From assembly GCA_018224345.1 (NCBI GenBank), contig JAGTUW010000177.1, forward strand, positions 1 to 30,228: a stretch of DNA of 30,228 bases, written 5' to 3'. A model generated the notes under the pieces. That model was not told the origin of the DNA. It did not search any database and saw nothing but the letters and a program-made list of their open reading frames with translations. This DNA comes from Bacteroidota bacterium (GTDB lineage Bacteria > Bacteroidota > Ignavibacteria > SZUA-365). The stretch's first letter is position 1, and each line of letters opens with the position of its first letter. Below, one piece after another: positions 6,687 through 15,276 of this stretch. The translations under genes and the position numbers were made by a program.

Positions 6687-8873
6687 TTACTCATTGATGG
6701 GAATATCAATCATATCACCGTCGTCGTCTCCCTCGTCTGATTTCTTTCTGCGCTCTTCGCGGATGCGCTCGAGCTCAAGCGGATGCTCGTGCTCCATCTC
6801 TTCCTCAGTGATCGTGCCTTTGAGCCAGGCGAGATTCATCGGGTAGACGTCGGGGTTGAACAGGACGAAATATATATGCCAGATGAGAATGGCCAGTGTG
6901 GCGAGCCATGCCTCATAATAGTGCACCACACGCGCGATATCATAACCGAGTTTGGTGAAGATTTCGAGAAAGAACTCGTTGAACCACATGATGATACCGG
7001 TCGCACCCATGACAATATTGCCCCAGACCAGTGCCCAGTATTCGCTTTTCTCTATATAAGAGAAGCGATCGAACTTCGGCTTGATTTCGGAGATACCGAG
7101 GTTGTACTTGATAAGACCATAGGCGTCGGTTGCGTCCTTCCACCGCGGCAGCAGATCCTTGAATAATTGACGACCGCGTTCGGTGAGCGCAAGATAGAAT
7201 ATATGATACATGCTGACACCTATGATCACCACACCGGCGATACGATGCAGTAGAGAACGGGTTTCAAACGCATATTCACTGATATCACGAATCAGGATTA
7301 CCCACCATGAATCCGGGAAACGCAACATGAACCCCGTGATCACGAGGATGAAGAAGCTGATAAGCAGTGTAGCGTGTTGCAGACGCTCGTTGCGCGTCAT
7401 GCGCACGTGCAGACGGACACTGCCGGCATGATGCGGAAGGTGTCCGCGTCTGATCTTGAGCTTGTCGATGGCTTTGCGGCGGAAGTCCAGAATGTTGTGC
7501 AGCAACATGCCACCGATGATCACGATGATCAGGATAATGTAAATTGTCGAAATCCAGTAGAGAATCGGATCCTCTTCGGCGTTACGCTCGGAGACATGGA
7601 TTTTTCCTGTAGCAAAACGCACACTCGCATTGGGATGACAACTGCCGCAAGTGCTGACAAGATTGTCCTTGTGAATCAGTGACCGCGGATCACTCGAAGG
7701 AAGAATATTGTGTACCCCGTGACAACTCGCACAGTTGGTGACACTGGCGGAACCACCAACGAGCGCGAGACCGTGATAACTGTCTTCATATGTCCGCACC
7801 TGCCGTGTATCGAGCCCGTATTTTTCCGACAGCGCGAGCGATTCGTGGCAGGGGGAGCAGACCTCACGGGCAAGATTCCGTGCGAACACCGGTGAACGTG
7901 GATCCTGTACGTCGAAAATGTTGTGTTCACCGTGACAATCGGTACAGGTAGGCGAACCCATATTACCGCCGGCAATCGCCTGTCCGTGTATACTCTGGTT
8001 GAACTCGTCCATTACCTCACCGTGGCACTGTCCACAGTCCTCGGCAATGTTCAGTTTGTGGACACGGGATTCCGGATCGAAGGCGCGCTTCATTTCATGA
8101 CTGCCGTGACAATCAACGCAATTGGCCGCATCGCCGTTCCCACCACGTAACGCGGCACCGTGTACGCTTCCTTCGTACGCGCGGATGAACGACACAGTCG
8201 GCCCCATACGTTTGCGCACATCCGCGGCATCGGCATGACATTCAAGGCAGAGCTTGTCCTGCACGAGTTTGGTCTCGACGGTGCTGAGCTTGCCCTGGTG
8301 TCCCGTCACATCGATGGTATGGCAGGAGATGCAGGTCGGTGCATTATCGTCGCCTCGCTGCAAGGCATTGCCGTGATCGGATGCGAGGAAAGATTCGGTG
8401 ACATCTCCATGACACTTCGCGCAACTGCTTGTCAGGTTATCGGGGTGGAAGGATGACGACGGATTGTCGAGAGGCAGTATGTCGTGCGTACCGTGACAGT
8501 CCTTACAGTCTGACTGCAGTGTCCCATCTTCCCGCGCTGACGCGAGCTGTACGGCATGGAACTGATGTTTGACGACAGCATCCTGGTGACAGCTCGTGCA
8601 CTGCACGGGTTGAATGTTCTCCTTGTGCGGAAATTCGTCCGGGTCAAATCCTGTATGGCAGGAGACGCAGGGAAGTTTTGCGTGGCTCGATCTCTTGAGA
8701 ACGCTCTCGTTGGTGTACAAAGAAATCTCGCGGCCACGCTTCTCCATAGTCAGATCGGGATCGCTGTGACACATCAGGCAGTCTTCTGCAGTCTGTGCGG
8801 TCGCGCCCGGGACAGCGACATATCCGAACACCAGGAAGAAAAATAAGGATCGAAATATCTGATTATTAAGCAT
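6687..8873 (-). CDS. Multihaem cytochrome c (13 CxxCH) fused to a cytochrome b membrane domain, CbcL-like
   Basis: A 728-residue inner-membrane quinol-linked cytochrome. Residues 1-27 form a signal peptide ending AxA-like (PGATAQ). Thirteen CxxCH c-haem sites begin at residues 32, 69, 92, 123, 151, 181, 209, 252, 280, 310, 339, 381 and 409, all in the periplasmic half. The second half has five helices (about 439-464, 501-517, 543-563, 613-631, 652-672). His500, His543, His557, His651 and His666 are available for b-haems, as in FdnI/HydC-type cytochrome b. A c-type domain followed by an HydC/FdnI-like b domain is the layout of Geobacter CbcL, which has fewer c-haems (nine by recollection). The family oxidises menaquinol and passes electrons outwards. 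The C-terminus is highly charged and cytoplasmic. AAAGGA precedes the ATG. The ImcH-like gene lies 214 bp upstream on the same strand. Confidence 0.85.
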   Translation of the reverse strand: MLNNQIFRSLFFFLVFGYVAVPGATAQTAEDCLMCHSDPDLTMEKRGREISLYTNESVLKRSSHAKLPCVSCHTGFDPDEFPHKENIQPVQCTSCHQDAVVKHQFHAVQLASAREDGTLQSDCKDCHGTHDILPLDNPSSSFHPDNLTSSCAKCHGDVTESFLASDHGNALQRGDDNAPTCISCHTIDVTGHQGKLSTVETKLVQDKLCLECHADAADVRKRMGPTVSFIRAYEGSVHGAALRGGNGDAANCVDCHGSHEMKRAFDPESRVHKLNIAEDCGQCHGEVMDEFNQSIHGQAIAGGNMGSPTCTDCHGEHNIFDVQDPRSPVFARNLAREVCSPCHESLALSEKYGLDTRQVRTYEDSYHGLALVGGSASVTNCASCHGVHNILPSSDPRSLIHKDNLVSTCGSCHPNASVRFATGKIHVSERNAEEDPILYWISTIYIILIIVIIGGMLLHNILDFRRKAIDKLKIRRGHLPHHAGSVRLHVRMTRNERLQHATLLISFFILVITGFMLRFPDSWWVILIRDISEYAFETRSLLHRIAGVVIIGVSMYHIFYLALTERGRQLFKDLLPRWKDATDAYGLIKYNLGISEIKPKFDRFSYIEKSEYWALVWGNIVMGATGIIMWFNEFFLEIFTKLGYDIARVVHYYEAWLATLAILIWHIYFVLFNPDVYPMNLAWLKGTITEEEMEHEHPLELERIREERRKKSDEGDDDGDMIDIPINE

Positions 8874-9087
8874 AGAAAATTCCTTTCGGAGGGAGGTGCG
8901 GCTGTTGTCTGTAGTGGTTATGATTGTTTGCTGGAAGAAACAATTTCCTGTGGCAGGAATCGTTATCTAAACTTCGAAAAATTCGCGCATTCATGCAATG
9001 TATGGCAGATATTTTATATGCGGAACTGAAGATCGGAATCGATGAAGTCGCCATCCTGTAGCTGCAAACGTGTCGCATCGTTCACGC

Positions 9088-10578
9088 TCAAATCCCGAGA
9101 TGACAGTGTGCGCAGGGGACTTCACGCCAGGCTTCGTCGATGTCCGAAGGGTGCACGAACTCCATTCCGCGGATGTTCTGCTTCAGATCCCGTGTCGGAC
9201 CCTGCATGACAATGGTGTGACAGACATTGCAGTCGTCGGTGAGCACGGTACCGTCGTCGGCGACATGCTTGTTGTCATGACAGCGGAAACACCCCATGTC
9301 ATACATGTGTCCGACATTGTTCGGATAATCTCTCCACGACACTTTCATTTCCGGGAAGAAATTCCGTGAGTAAATGGACTGAATCTCGCGGATGCTGCGG
9401 TCGAGATCTTCCTGACGGGTGCGCAGCACTTCAGGCGCGTGCGTGTTGAACTCGCGTCGGATAAAACTCGGGATCAGACGGTGTGCTTCACTCTTGCTGC
9501 TGTATTCCTTCGTCATCGCTGCTGAAGCGAGAGCCCGGATGTTCGGCAGTGTGCTGTCGATACTGTTGAGCGCCATCGCATCGTTGATCGTCCGGAACGG
9601 AGGGTAGTAGATATGCGAAGGACGATTGTGACAGTCAATGCAGTCCATCTTGCGAATTTCAAAGTTGTCGAGTTCGGAATCGTCGAAATCGGATTCAATA
9701 GTACGGAAAATTCGTGTTTTCCCCGAAATATCTGTTGATTCGATCCACGGGATCTCCTGCCGCTTATGATCCGTGCTCACGTAACGCACGATATTTGCGG
9801 TGTTCATGTGCCAATGAATCCCGGTCGTCGGACCGAGCTCACTCTGCCCGCCACCGATTTTCAGATTCATGACGATGGTCCATGGTTCCGATTCGGTCGT
9901 ATCGATAGGATAATAGGTTTTCGACAGCTCTTTGACGCCGGTGAAGACGTTCGGCCAGTGGCATTGCTCACAGGTCTCGCGGGCGGGACGCAGGTTTGCG
10001 ATCGGGGTTTCGATAGGCCGGCTGTATTTGTCGAACAACACGGAATACACCTGGTAGGCACCGGAGAGCTTCGATTTGACGAACCAGTCCGCACCGCTGC
10101 CGATATGGCATTTCGCACAACTGACCCTCGCATGCGGCGAATGCTGATACGCCACATACTCGGGTTCCATGACGACGTGGCAGACTTCACCGCAGAATTC
10201 GACAGACTCGGAATAATTGTAGGTCTGATACATCCCGGCTGCGGAGAGCACCACGAGCAAAACCGTCCCTACAGTGAATATCATTACCGCAGTGCGGTGC
10301 GTCGAATCGTTGAGATCGATGATCATGTATCGTCGTGGCACATCACCATATTTGCGCCTCCTCCTCCTGTCCAGCCATGCACCGACGGGAATCAGGAAAA
10401 GACCGAATAACATGACACCGGGAATGATCATGTACGTGAGAATACCGAGATATGGTGACTGTGTGTAGCCCATCATATCCATGAAAAAGAATATGACAGT
10501 CGTACCAAAGGAAACCAGAGCAATTGCGGTACCGATCAGGCTGACGGGATTGTAGAAGTATTTCGGAAGTCTGGGCAT
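9088..10578 (-). CDS. NapC/NirT-type heptahaem inner-membrane cytochrome, ImcH-like, 496 aa
   Basis: A membrane-anchored quinol dehydrogenase-type cytochrome. Three N-terminal helices (about residues 12-36, 43-69, 95-117) are followed by a periplasmic haem domain. The first site is CGEVCH at 129-134, with three residues between the cysteines as I recall for this NapC/NirT subgroup. Six normal CxxCH sites follow at 154, 203, 313, 430, 450 and 489, making seven haems. Number, spacing and the triple anchor match ImcH of Geobacter, needed there for respiration of high-potential extracellular acceptors; identity with ImcH is inferred. GAGG lies just before the ATG. It heads a probable two-gene unit with the CbcL-like gene. 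The 214-bp gap at 8874-9087 holds no gene, and I could not fix a promoter in it. A simple periplasmic reductase partner is not encoded nearby. Confidence 0.85.
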   Translation of the reverse strand: MPRLPKYFYNPVSLIGTAIALVSFGTTVIFFFMDMMGYTQSPYLGILTYMIIPGVMLFGLFLIPVGAWLDRRRRRKYGDVPRRYMIIDLNDSTHRTAVMIFTVGTVLLVVLSAAGMYQTYNYSESVEFCGEVCHVVMEPEYVAYQHSPHARVSCAKCHIGSGADWFVKSKLSGAYQVYSVLFDKYSRPIETPIANLRPARETCEQCHWPNVFTGVKELSKTYYPIDTTESEPWTIVMNLKIGGGQSELGPTTGIHWHMNTANIVRYVSTDHKRQEIPWIESTDISGKTRIFRTIESDFDDSELDNFEIRKMDCIDCHNRPSHIYYPPFRTINDAMALNSIDSTLPNIRALASAAMTKEYSSKSEAHRLIPSFIRREFNTHAPEVLRTRQEDLDRSIREIQSIYSRNFFPEMKVSWRDYPNNVGHMYDMGCFRCHDNKHVADDGTVLTDDCNVCHTIVMQGPTRDLKQNIRGMEFVHPSDIDEAWREVPCAHCHLGI

Positions 10579-10602
10579 GAGGACCTCGCGCGTGGATGAT
10601 GC

Positions 10603-10635
10603 ATCAATCTATTAATAATTGATATTTGTGTCAAT
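10603..10635. promoter_or_regulatory. Overlapping inverted repeats in a divergent intergenic region, candidate operator
   Basis: ATCAAT at 10603-10608 and ATTGAT at 10618-10623 are perfect inverted copies 9 bp apart. ATTGA at 10618-10622 also pairs with TCAAT at 10631-10635 across 8 bp. Three half-sites therefore lie in the 120-bp gap between the divergent ImcH-like gene and the gene at 10699. The half-site resembles FNR/CRP-family boxes, but the spacings do not fit the canonical 4- or 6-bp arrangement for the full box. Confidence 0.35.
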
Positions 10636-10698
10636 AACTCCCCTACATTTTTTACAGCGCTTGTTTTCATAACCCCTGTTTCGTAGTATTGCAGCAAT

Positions 10699-11244
10699 AT
10701 GAGCATTCTTCAACTTCGTATCATCTCCGGTGGTCAGACCGGTGTTGACCGGGCGGCACTGGACGCAGCCATGGACATTGGTGTGCCTGTCGGTGGGTGG
10801 TGTCCGAAAGGCCGCCGCGCGGCGGATGGCGTGATCGATGCCCGCTATCCGTTGATCGAAACCGATACACAACGGTATGAGAGACGAACCGAACTCAACG
10901 TCCGTGACGCTGCTGCGACGCTGCTGCTCGCTTCTGCTCTTCCCCTCACCGGGGGCACGGCATTGACATGCGATGTTGCAAAGCAGTACGGTAAACCCTG
11001 GCGCATCGTCTTGCTGGCAATGGATGCTCCGGCAAACAGCGTCGCCGTCCGTCCGGAGGACGCCCCTTCTGAAGTAGCTGCTTGGCTCCGCGAACTCGAT
11101 GTCACTGTCCTGAATATCGCAGGTCCGCGTGAAAGCAACGCGCCAGGTATTCACCACCATGCGAGAATATGGATACTGGAGTTGCTGCACGTTCTCGCCA
11201 GGGATGCTGCGCGACGAGAGAACAGCGATACTTCGACAGAATGA
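10699..11244 (+). CDS. Putative molybdenum-carrier/SLOG-family protein, 181 aa
   Basis: The N-terminus RIISGGQTGVDRAALDAA, then GGWCPKGRRAADG, then a Tyr/Arg/Thr-rich ERRTELNVRDA and a GGTAL segment, is the pattern of the putative molybdenum-carrier proteins of the SLOG (Rossmann-like nucleotide-binding) superfamily, near 150-180 aa, as here. The Gly-rich first motif would contact a nucleotide phosphate and the GGT segment completes the site. The Mo-carrier name comes from one characterised relative; many members may instead bind a nucleotide signal. It is divergent from the cytochrome pair and 90 bp upstream of a haem lipoprotein gene. No obvious ribosome site precedes the ATG. Confidence 0.75.
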   Translation: MSILQLRIISGGQTGVDRAALDAAMDIGVPVGGWCPKGRRAADGVIDARYPLIETDTQRYERRTELNVRDAAATLLLASALPLTGGTALTCDVAKQYGKPWRIVLLAMDAPANSVAVRPEDAPSEVAAWLRELDVTVLNIAGPRESNAPGIHHHARIWILELLHVLARDAARRENSDTSTE

Positions 11245-11334
11245 ACTTTTACCCGCATCCCCGCCGCTGCAATCGGTGCTCTGTGATCGTGCAGCGTCCG
11301 ACGGATCCACTCAAATAAAAAGAGAGGAAATCCC

Positions 11335-11991
11335 ATGACACATGAACATTCAATCGACCACAACGCCCGGATCAGGAGGGTATGCGTCAACGGTCACGGA
11401 CTGCCGATCCTGTTCCTGCTCTTGCTGATGACAGGTTGCGGCGGGGGAGATCAGACGACGGATATGACGGCTGAACGGGAAGCGGCGGAAGCACAAGCCC
11501 GCCGGGCGACGGAACGCCTGGTTGGAACGCTGATGGGGGAAGTACAACAGAGCATCAGGGCAGATGGGCTGGCCGGAGCGGTGTCGCATTGCGCGACGCG
11601 GGCTCAGGAATTAAGTCATATCGTTGGTGAGGAGGAAGGTGTGAAAATCCGCAGAGTCACAGGGAAGACGCGCAATCCCCTCGACGCTCCGGATAACTAC
11701 GAGAAGATTATTCTGTCACGCTTCGAGGCCATGACTGCAAGCGGTGAACTCAATCCCACAACTGTACACAGCGAGGTGATGGAAACCGATGGTCGCCGGG
11801 TCTTGCGCTTTCTCAAGCCAATTGTGATACGGAAAAACTGCCTGGGCTGCCATGGTGGTGCGGATGACATCCCGGAAGATGTAAAAGCACAACTGCGCGA
11901 GTATTACCCCTCCGACCAGGCAACCGGATACCGGGAAGGCGAACTGCGCGGCGCCGTCAGCGTGCTCGTCCCGCTGCAGAGTGACGAGTGA
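11335..11991 (+). CDS. DUF3365 (Tll0287-like) monohaem lipoprotein, 218 aa
   Basis: GAGGAA lies just before the ATG. Residues 23-35 (LPILFLLLLMTGC) form a lipoprotein signal with Cys35 as the acylated residue, followed by GGGDQ, so the protein should be membrane-anchored and periplasmic. A helical region with HCATRA follows. Then come the KIRRVTGKTRNPLDAPD segment, typical of DUF3365/Tll0287-like haem domains, and the single haem site CLGCH at 169-173. The C-terminal part (TGYREGELRGAVSVLVPL) matches the end of the same PAS-like domain. Members are thought to be redox or sensory haem proteins. Being beside the cytochrome cluster fits a periplasmic electron-transfer or sensing role, but that is inference. 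Confidence 0.8.
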   Translation: MTHEHSIDHNARIRRVCVNGHGLPILFLLLLMTGCGGGDQTTDMTAEREAAEAQARRATERLVGTLMGEVQQSIRADGLAGAVSHCATRAQELSHIVGEEEGVKIRRVTGKTRNPLDAPDNYEKIILSRFEAMTASGELNPTTVHSEVMETDGRRVLRFLKPIVIRKNCLGCHGGADDIPEDVKAQLREYYPSDQATGYREGELRGAVSVLVPLQSDE

Positions 11992-12012
11992 CGGTCTATC
12001 GAACGGTGTGTG

Positions 12013-12696
12013 TCAGAACCCGAAGGTAAAGGCGATCATCGACTGAAAGAGGGTGGAGCCGTATTCTCCGAATCCCTTCAGGCCGCGGAATTGCAGATCG
12101 ATGCTCCCGTGATCGTATTCGAGCAGAATCAGTGAGGTTCCGACCATGATGACGGGGAGGACACGGTCCTCTGTCAGATTGCCCTCTATCGGAAGGTCCT
12201 TGTCGATACGCGCGTCGAGATACTGTGCGCCTCCGGCCAGCAGCAGAGAGATGCGATAGAGCGGACCGACCGACAGCAGTGCTTTCGCGTCGATTCCCCA
12301 CAGTGATTCGATGGCATCGACACGAATATCCAATTCTCCGATATACCGTACGTCCGGGTCGTCATACAATGCCCGTTGCATCAGGCGGTAATAACCAATC
12401 TCAACGCCGGCCCATACCGGAAGCACGGATGTATTGATCTCGACAAGACCCTGTAATGCGAACGCGACCCCGCCGAGTGACGTCAGGTTGGTGTGTTCGA
12501 AACGGTCCTGCAGAATATCTGCGGGGTTCGACACTCCGTTATATCCCGACATGAGCACGACATTGATCGGTGTGTGTTCCTTTTTCACGCGTTTGAGTCG
12601 GAAGGTCTCCTGTCCCTGCGCTGAGGCGGGCAACTGGAGCAACAGGAGGATGCTTGCAGTGGCGTAAAGGAGAGTGTGATGTGCTGTTCGTGTCAT
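12013..12696 (-). CDS. Hypothetical exported protein, probable outer-membrane barrel, 227 aa
   Basis: A signal peptide covers about residues 1-28 (LLYATASILLLLQLPASAQG), with a signal peptidase I-like ASA site. The mature chain has alternating strands (VLPVWAGVEIGYYRL, LDIRVDAIESLWG, LYRISLLLAGGAQYLDA, LPVIMVGTSLILLEYD, SIDLQFRGLKGFGEYG) and ends with aromatic FTFGF. The terminal Phe is typical of proteins assembled into the outer membrane by BamA. The family is unknown to me. It converges with the DUF3365 gene, with 21 bp between their stop codons, and starts 97 bp downstream of the symporter gene, with which it may share a transcript. The ribosome site is weak. Confidence 0.7.
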   Translation of the reverse strand: MTRTAHHTLLYATASILLLLQLPASAQGQETFRLKRVKKEHTPINVVLMSGYNGVSNPADILQDRFEHTNLTSLGGVAFALQGLVEINTSVLPVWAGVEIGYYRLMQRALYDDPDVRYIGELDIRVDAIESLWGIDAKALLSVGPLYRISLLLAGGAQYLDARIDKDLPIEGNLTEDRVLPVIMVGTSLILLEYDHGSIDLQFRGLKGFGEYGSTLFQSMIAFTFGF

Positions 12697-12793
12697 TCCC
12701 GTTTTTCTGTGCTATGATTCATTCGGGTACAAGTAGAAATGTGACGCTTCCGCGAATAAATTCCAAGAAAGTGGTGGTTCAAAAATCCTTCCC

Positions 12794-14338
12794 TCACCGT
12801 GCCCATACGGGAAGAACATTGTTGTCGATGCCGAATACTTCCACTCCCAGGAGCAGCATCATGACAGTAATCAGCAACACCCCGATCAGATTGAGCAGCA
12901 GTCCTGTGGCGGCCATCTGGCGGATACTGACCATTGACGACGAAAACACAATGGCATTTGGCGGTGTGGCGACGGGAAGCATGAATGCGAACGATGCGCT
13001 GAATGCGGCGGGTACCATGAACATCAGCGGATGGTATCCGAAGGACACCGCCGTACTTGCGAGGACGGGCAGCAGAATGGCGGCGGTCGCTGTGTTGGAT
13101 GTCAATTCGGTCGTAAACGTGAATATCCCGCAGATCAGCAACAGCAGCAACCAGAGGGGGAGGCCTTCCGCCCCGGTGAACAGGTTTCCGAGCCAGAGCG
13201 TCACGCCGCTGTCTCTCATCCCCTCCGCGAGTGCAAATCCGCCGCCGAAGAGCAGAAGAATCCCCCACGGCAGGCCGTGCCGAACTTCCTTCCATGTCAG
13301 TATTGCGCCACCCCGTTGACCGGGGAGCAGGAACAACAGGACTGCGGAGATCATCGCGACGGTGGAATCCCCGATGCGGGGGAAGAGCATGGTCAGGCCG
13401 GGGAGTGTCGTGAACCCGAGGTCGAGAGGGACGCGAAACATCCACCCCGCCGCGGTGAGCAGAAAGACCAGCAGAACGAGGCGTTCATCACGCGACATCA
13501 GTCCGGGGAGCGCGATACATGTCTGTGTGGAAAGCCGTGCACCGGCAGCGCCGCGGGCGTTGCCGATTCTCGACCCCGGTAGGACATGGACGAGCAATAA
13601 CCAGGCAAGCGGGAGGAACAGCGCCGCGACGGGCACGCCGAACATCATCCAGCGGACAAAGCTGATATCAGGGGCTTCGGGATACAGTTTTGCAAGCACA
13701 CCCGCAAGTACGATATTCGGGGGCGTGCCGATGAGTGTCGCAACACCACCGATGCTCGCCGCGTAAGCGATCCCGAGCAGCAAGGCAATAGCGAAGTTTC
13801 CCTTCCCACGTACCGGATCAGCATCATCGGCACAGGATGACCGCACATGCTCGATCACGGCAAGTGCGATGGGCAGCATCAGCATCACTGTCGCCGTATT
13901 CGAGATCCACATCGACAGCGCGGCAGTGGCAAGCATGAAACCGAGGACGAGGCGGGAGGGCCGTTCGCCGACAATCAGAATAATGCGGATGGCGATGCGT
14001 CGATGCAAACCGCTGCGTTCCACGGCCAATGCAAGGACGAAACCGCCGAGAAAGAGAAAGACAAGATGATGGCCGTAGGGAATCGCCACCTCCGGCATTG
14101 ACATCACATCAAACAAGGGGAAAAGGATGAGTGGCAAGAGGGCGGTAACCGGGATGGGCAGCGCCTCGGTCATCCACCAGATCGCCATCAATGCAGTTGT
14201 CGCCATCACGGCCCGGCCGCGTTCATCCAGGCCTTCCGGAAGGGGGAGCAGCAGAAATACGATCGCGGTCAGTGCACCGGCAAATAATCCGCCGTAACGC
14301 AGCCGCCCGGATGCCGGCGTCTCCAGCGTCTCACGCAC
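12794..14338 (-). CDS. SLC13/DASS-family sodium:anion (dicarboxylate) symporter, 514 aa
   Basis: A polytopic inner-membrane protein of the divalent anion:Na+ symporter family. The two hallmark SNT motifs are present: SMWISNTATVMLMLP (S146-N147-T148) in the first half and ELTSNTATAAILLP in the second, with the two-fold repeat expected for VcINDY-type transporters. The helix-rich remainder, the WWMTEALPIPVTALLPL segment and the GTPPN motif (GVATLIGTPPNIVLAG) also fit. Substrates in the family include succinate, malate, citrate and sulfate, and the sequence alone does not decide. It starts with GTG at 14338, overlapping the end of the upstream hydrolase gene by 8 bp, so the two are probably translationally coupled. 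Confidence 0.88.
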   Translation of the reverse strand: MRETLETPASGRLRYGGLFAGALTAIVFLLLPLPEGLDERGRAVMATTALMAIWWMTEALPIPVTALLPLILFPLFDVMSMPEVAIPYGHHLVFLFLGGFVLALAVERSGLHRRIAIRIILIVGERPSRLVLGFMLATAALSMWISNTATVMLMLPIALAVIEHVRSSCADDADPVRGKGNFAIALLLGIAYAASIGGVATLIGTPPNIVLAGVLAKLYPEAPDISFVRWMMFGVPVAALFLPLAWLLLVHVLPGSRIGNARGAAGARLSTQTCIALPGLMSRDERLVLLVFLLTAAGWMFRVPLDLGFTTLPGLTMLFPRIGDSTVAMISAVLLFLLPGQRGGAILTWKEVRHGLPWGILLLFGGGFALAEGMRDSGVTLWLGNLFTGAEGLPLWLLLLLICGIFTFTTELTSNTATAAILLPVLASTAVSFGYHPLMFMVPAAFSASFAFMLPVATPPNAIVFSSSMVSIRQMAATGLLLNLIGVLLITVMMLLLGVEVFGIDNNVLPVWAR

Positions 14339-15119
14339 GTTCGGATGAAAAGCCTGATTCGAGAAATTTTTCGACGACGGAATTGAACACTACCGTGCGT
14401 TCGAGACAGCTGAGATGGCCACTTCCAGGCAATATATGCAGTTCCGCCGCTGCTTGCGATGCATGCATCCGCTCAGCTTCAGCAGGTGGGATCATCGTAT
14501 CCTCCTGGCCGGCGATGATGCAGATCGGGATATCCGCCTGTTCGAGCAAGGGAGTGGAATCCGCGCGACGGCCCATGGCTTCGAGCATGCCGGCGGTTCC
14601 TTCCACAGAGGCGCTGTGCATCATTTCGTCGACCAGTTTCAAGACCATCGGAGCTGTGTCTTTCGTGCTTTTTCCGACCAGTTTTTCACGCATCCCGGCG
14701 AGGAATTCCTCCAGCCCGCCGTTGCGTATAGCCTCTGCCTGGACCAGACGGTTTGCAGCGGCTTCGGGAGTGTCCGCTCCCGCACGTGTATTGCTGAGAA
14801 TGAGGCCTCGGATACGCTGCGAATGGCGACGGTACGCAGCGAGAGAAATATAGCCACCCATCGAGCACCCGCCGAAAACGGCGCTATCGACATCGAGCTC
14901 ATCCAACAGCGCAACGGCCATGTCAGCGCAATCGTCCATGCTCATGCCGGGGATGAAGTCGCCTCCACGGCCAAAACCCGGGAGTGTAAAGGAGATGACA
15001 CGGAAAAGCCTGCTCAGATCTCGTCGCTGTGGTTGCCAGAGGGTTGCGTTCAATGGAAATGCGTGGATCAGGAGCAGTGGTAATCCGCTTCCTTCGTCTG
15101 TGTAAAAGGCTGGTAACAT
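14331..15119 (-). CDS. Alpha/beta hydrolase, 262 aa
   Basis: An alpha/beta-hydrolase fold enzyme with a complete catalytic triad: Ser86 in the nucleophile elbow GCSMGG, Asp207 in GQEDTMIP and His235 in GSGHLSC. The oxyanion-hole region LLIHAFPLNATLW lies near residues 17-28. The length suits a single domain with a small cap (about 115-185). The frame is open up to 15413, but the ATG at 15119 has GGAG 9 nt before it and begins exactly at the family's N-terminus, so I use it. The substrate is not predictable; relatives include esterases, 3-oxoadipate enol-lactonase-like and MenH-like enzymes. The 8-bp overlap with the symporter suggests co-expression, perhaps uptake and hydrolysis of a carboxylate compound. 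The 157 bp upstream to 15277 show nothing else. Confidence 0.85.
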   Translation of the reverse strand: MLPAFYTDEGSGLPLLLIHAFPLNATLWQPQRRDLSRLFRVISFTLPGFGRGGDFIPGMSMDDCADMAVALLDELDVDSAVFGGCSMGGYISLAAYRRHSQRIRGLILSNTRAGADTPEAAANRLVQAEAIRNGGLEEFLAGMREKLVGKSTKDTAPMVLKLVDEMMHSASVEGTAGMLEAMGRRADSTPLLEQADIPICIIAGQEDTMIPPAEAERMHASQAAAELHILPGSGHLSCLERTVVFNSVVEKFLESGFSSERA

Positions 15120-15276
15120 GGTCTCGCTCCAAAATGATGATCGCGATGGCGAAAAACTGATCGGATGGGAAAGCAGGCTGCACGATGCGACCGCAGGTCG
15201 TGGCCAGCACCGTGCAAACCTCAGTACATCGGTAGTGTCGCTATTCCTGTTTTTCGGCGAAGCGTTCCACCTGTTG

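Noticed and set aside
10619..10634. Canonical FNR or CRP box in the cytochrome/SLOG gap
   Set aside because: The half-sites match partly but the spacing and inner bases do not, so only a generic operator candidate is listed.
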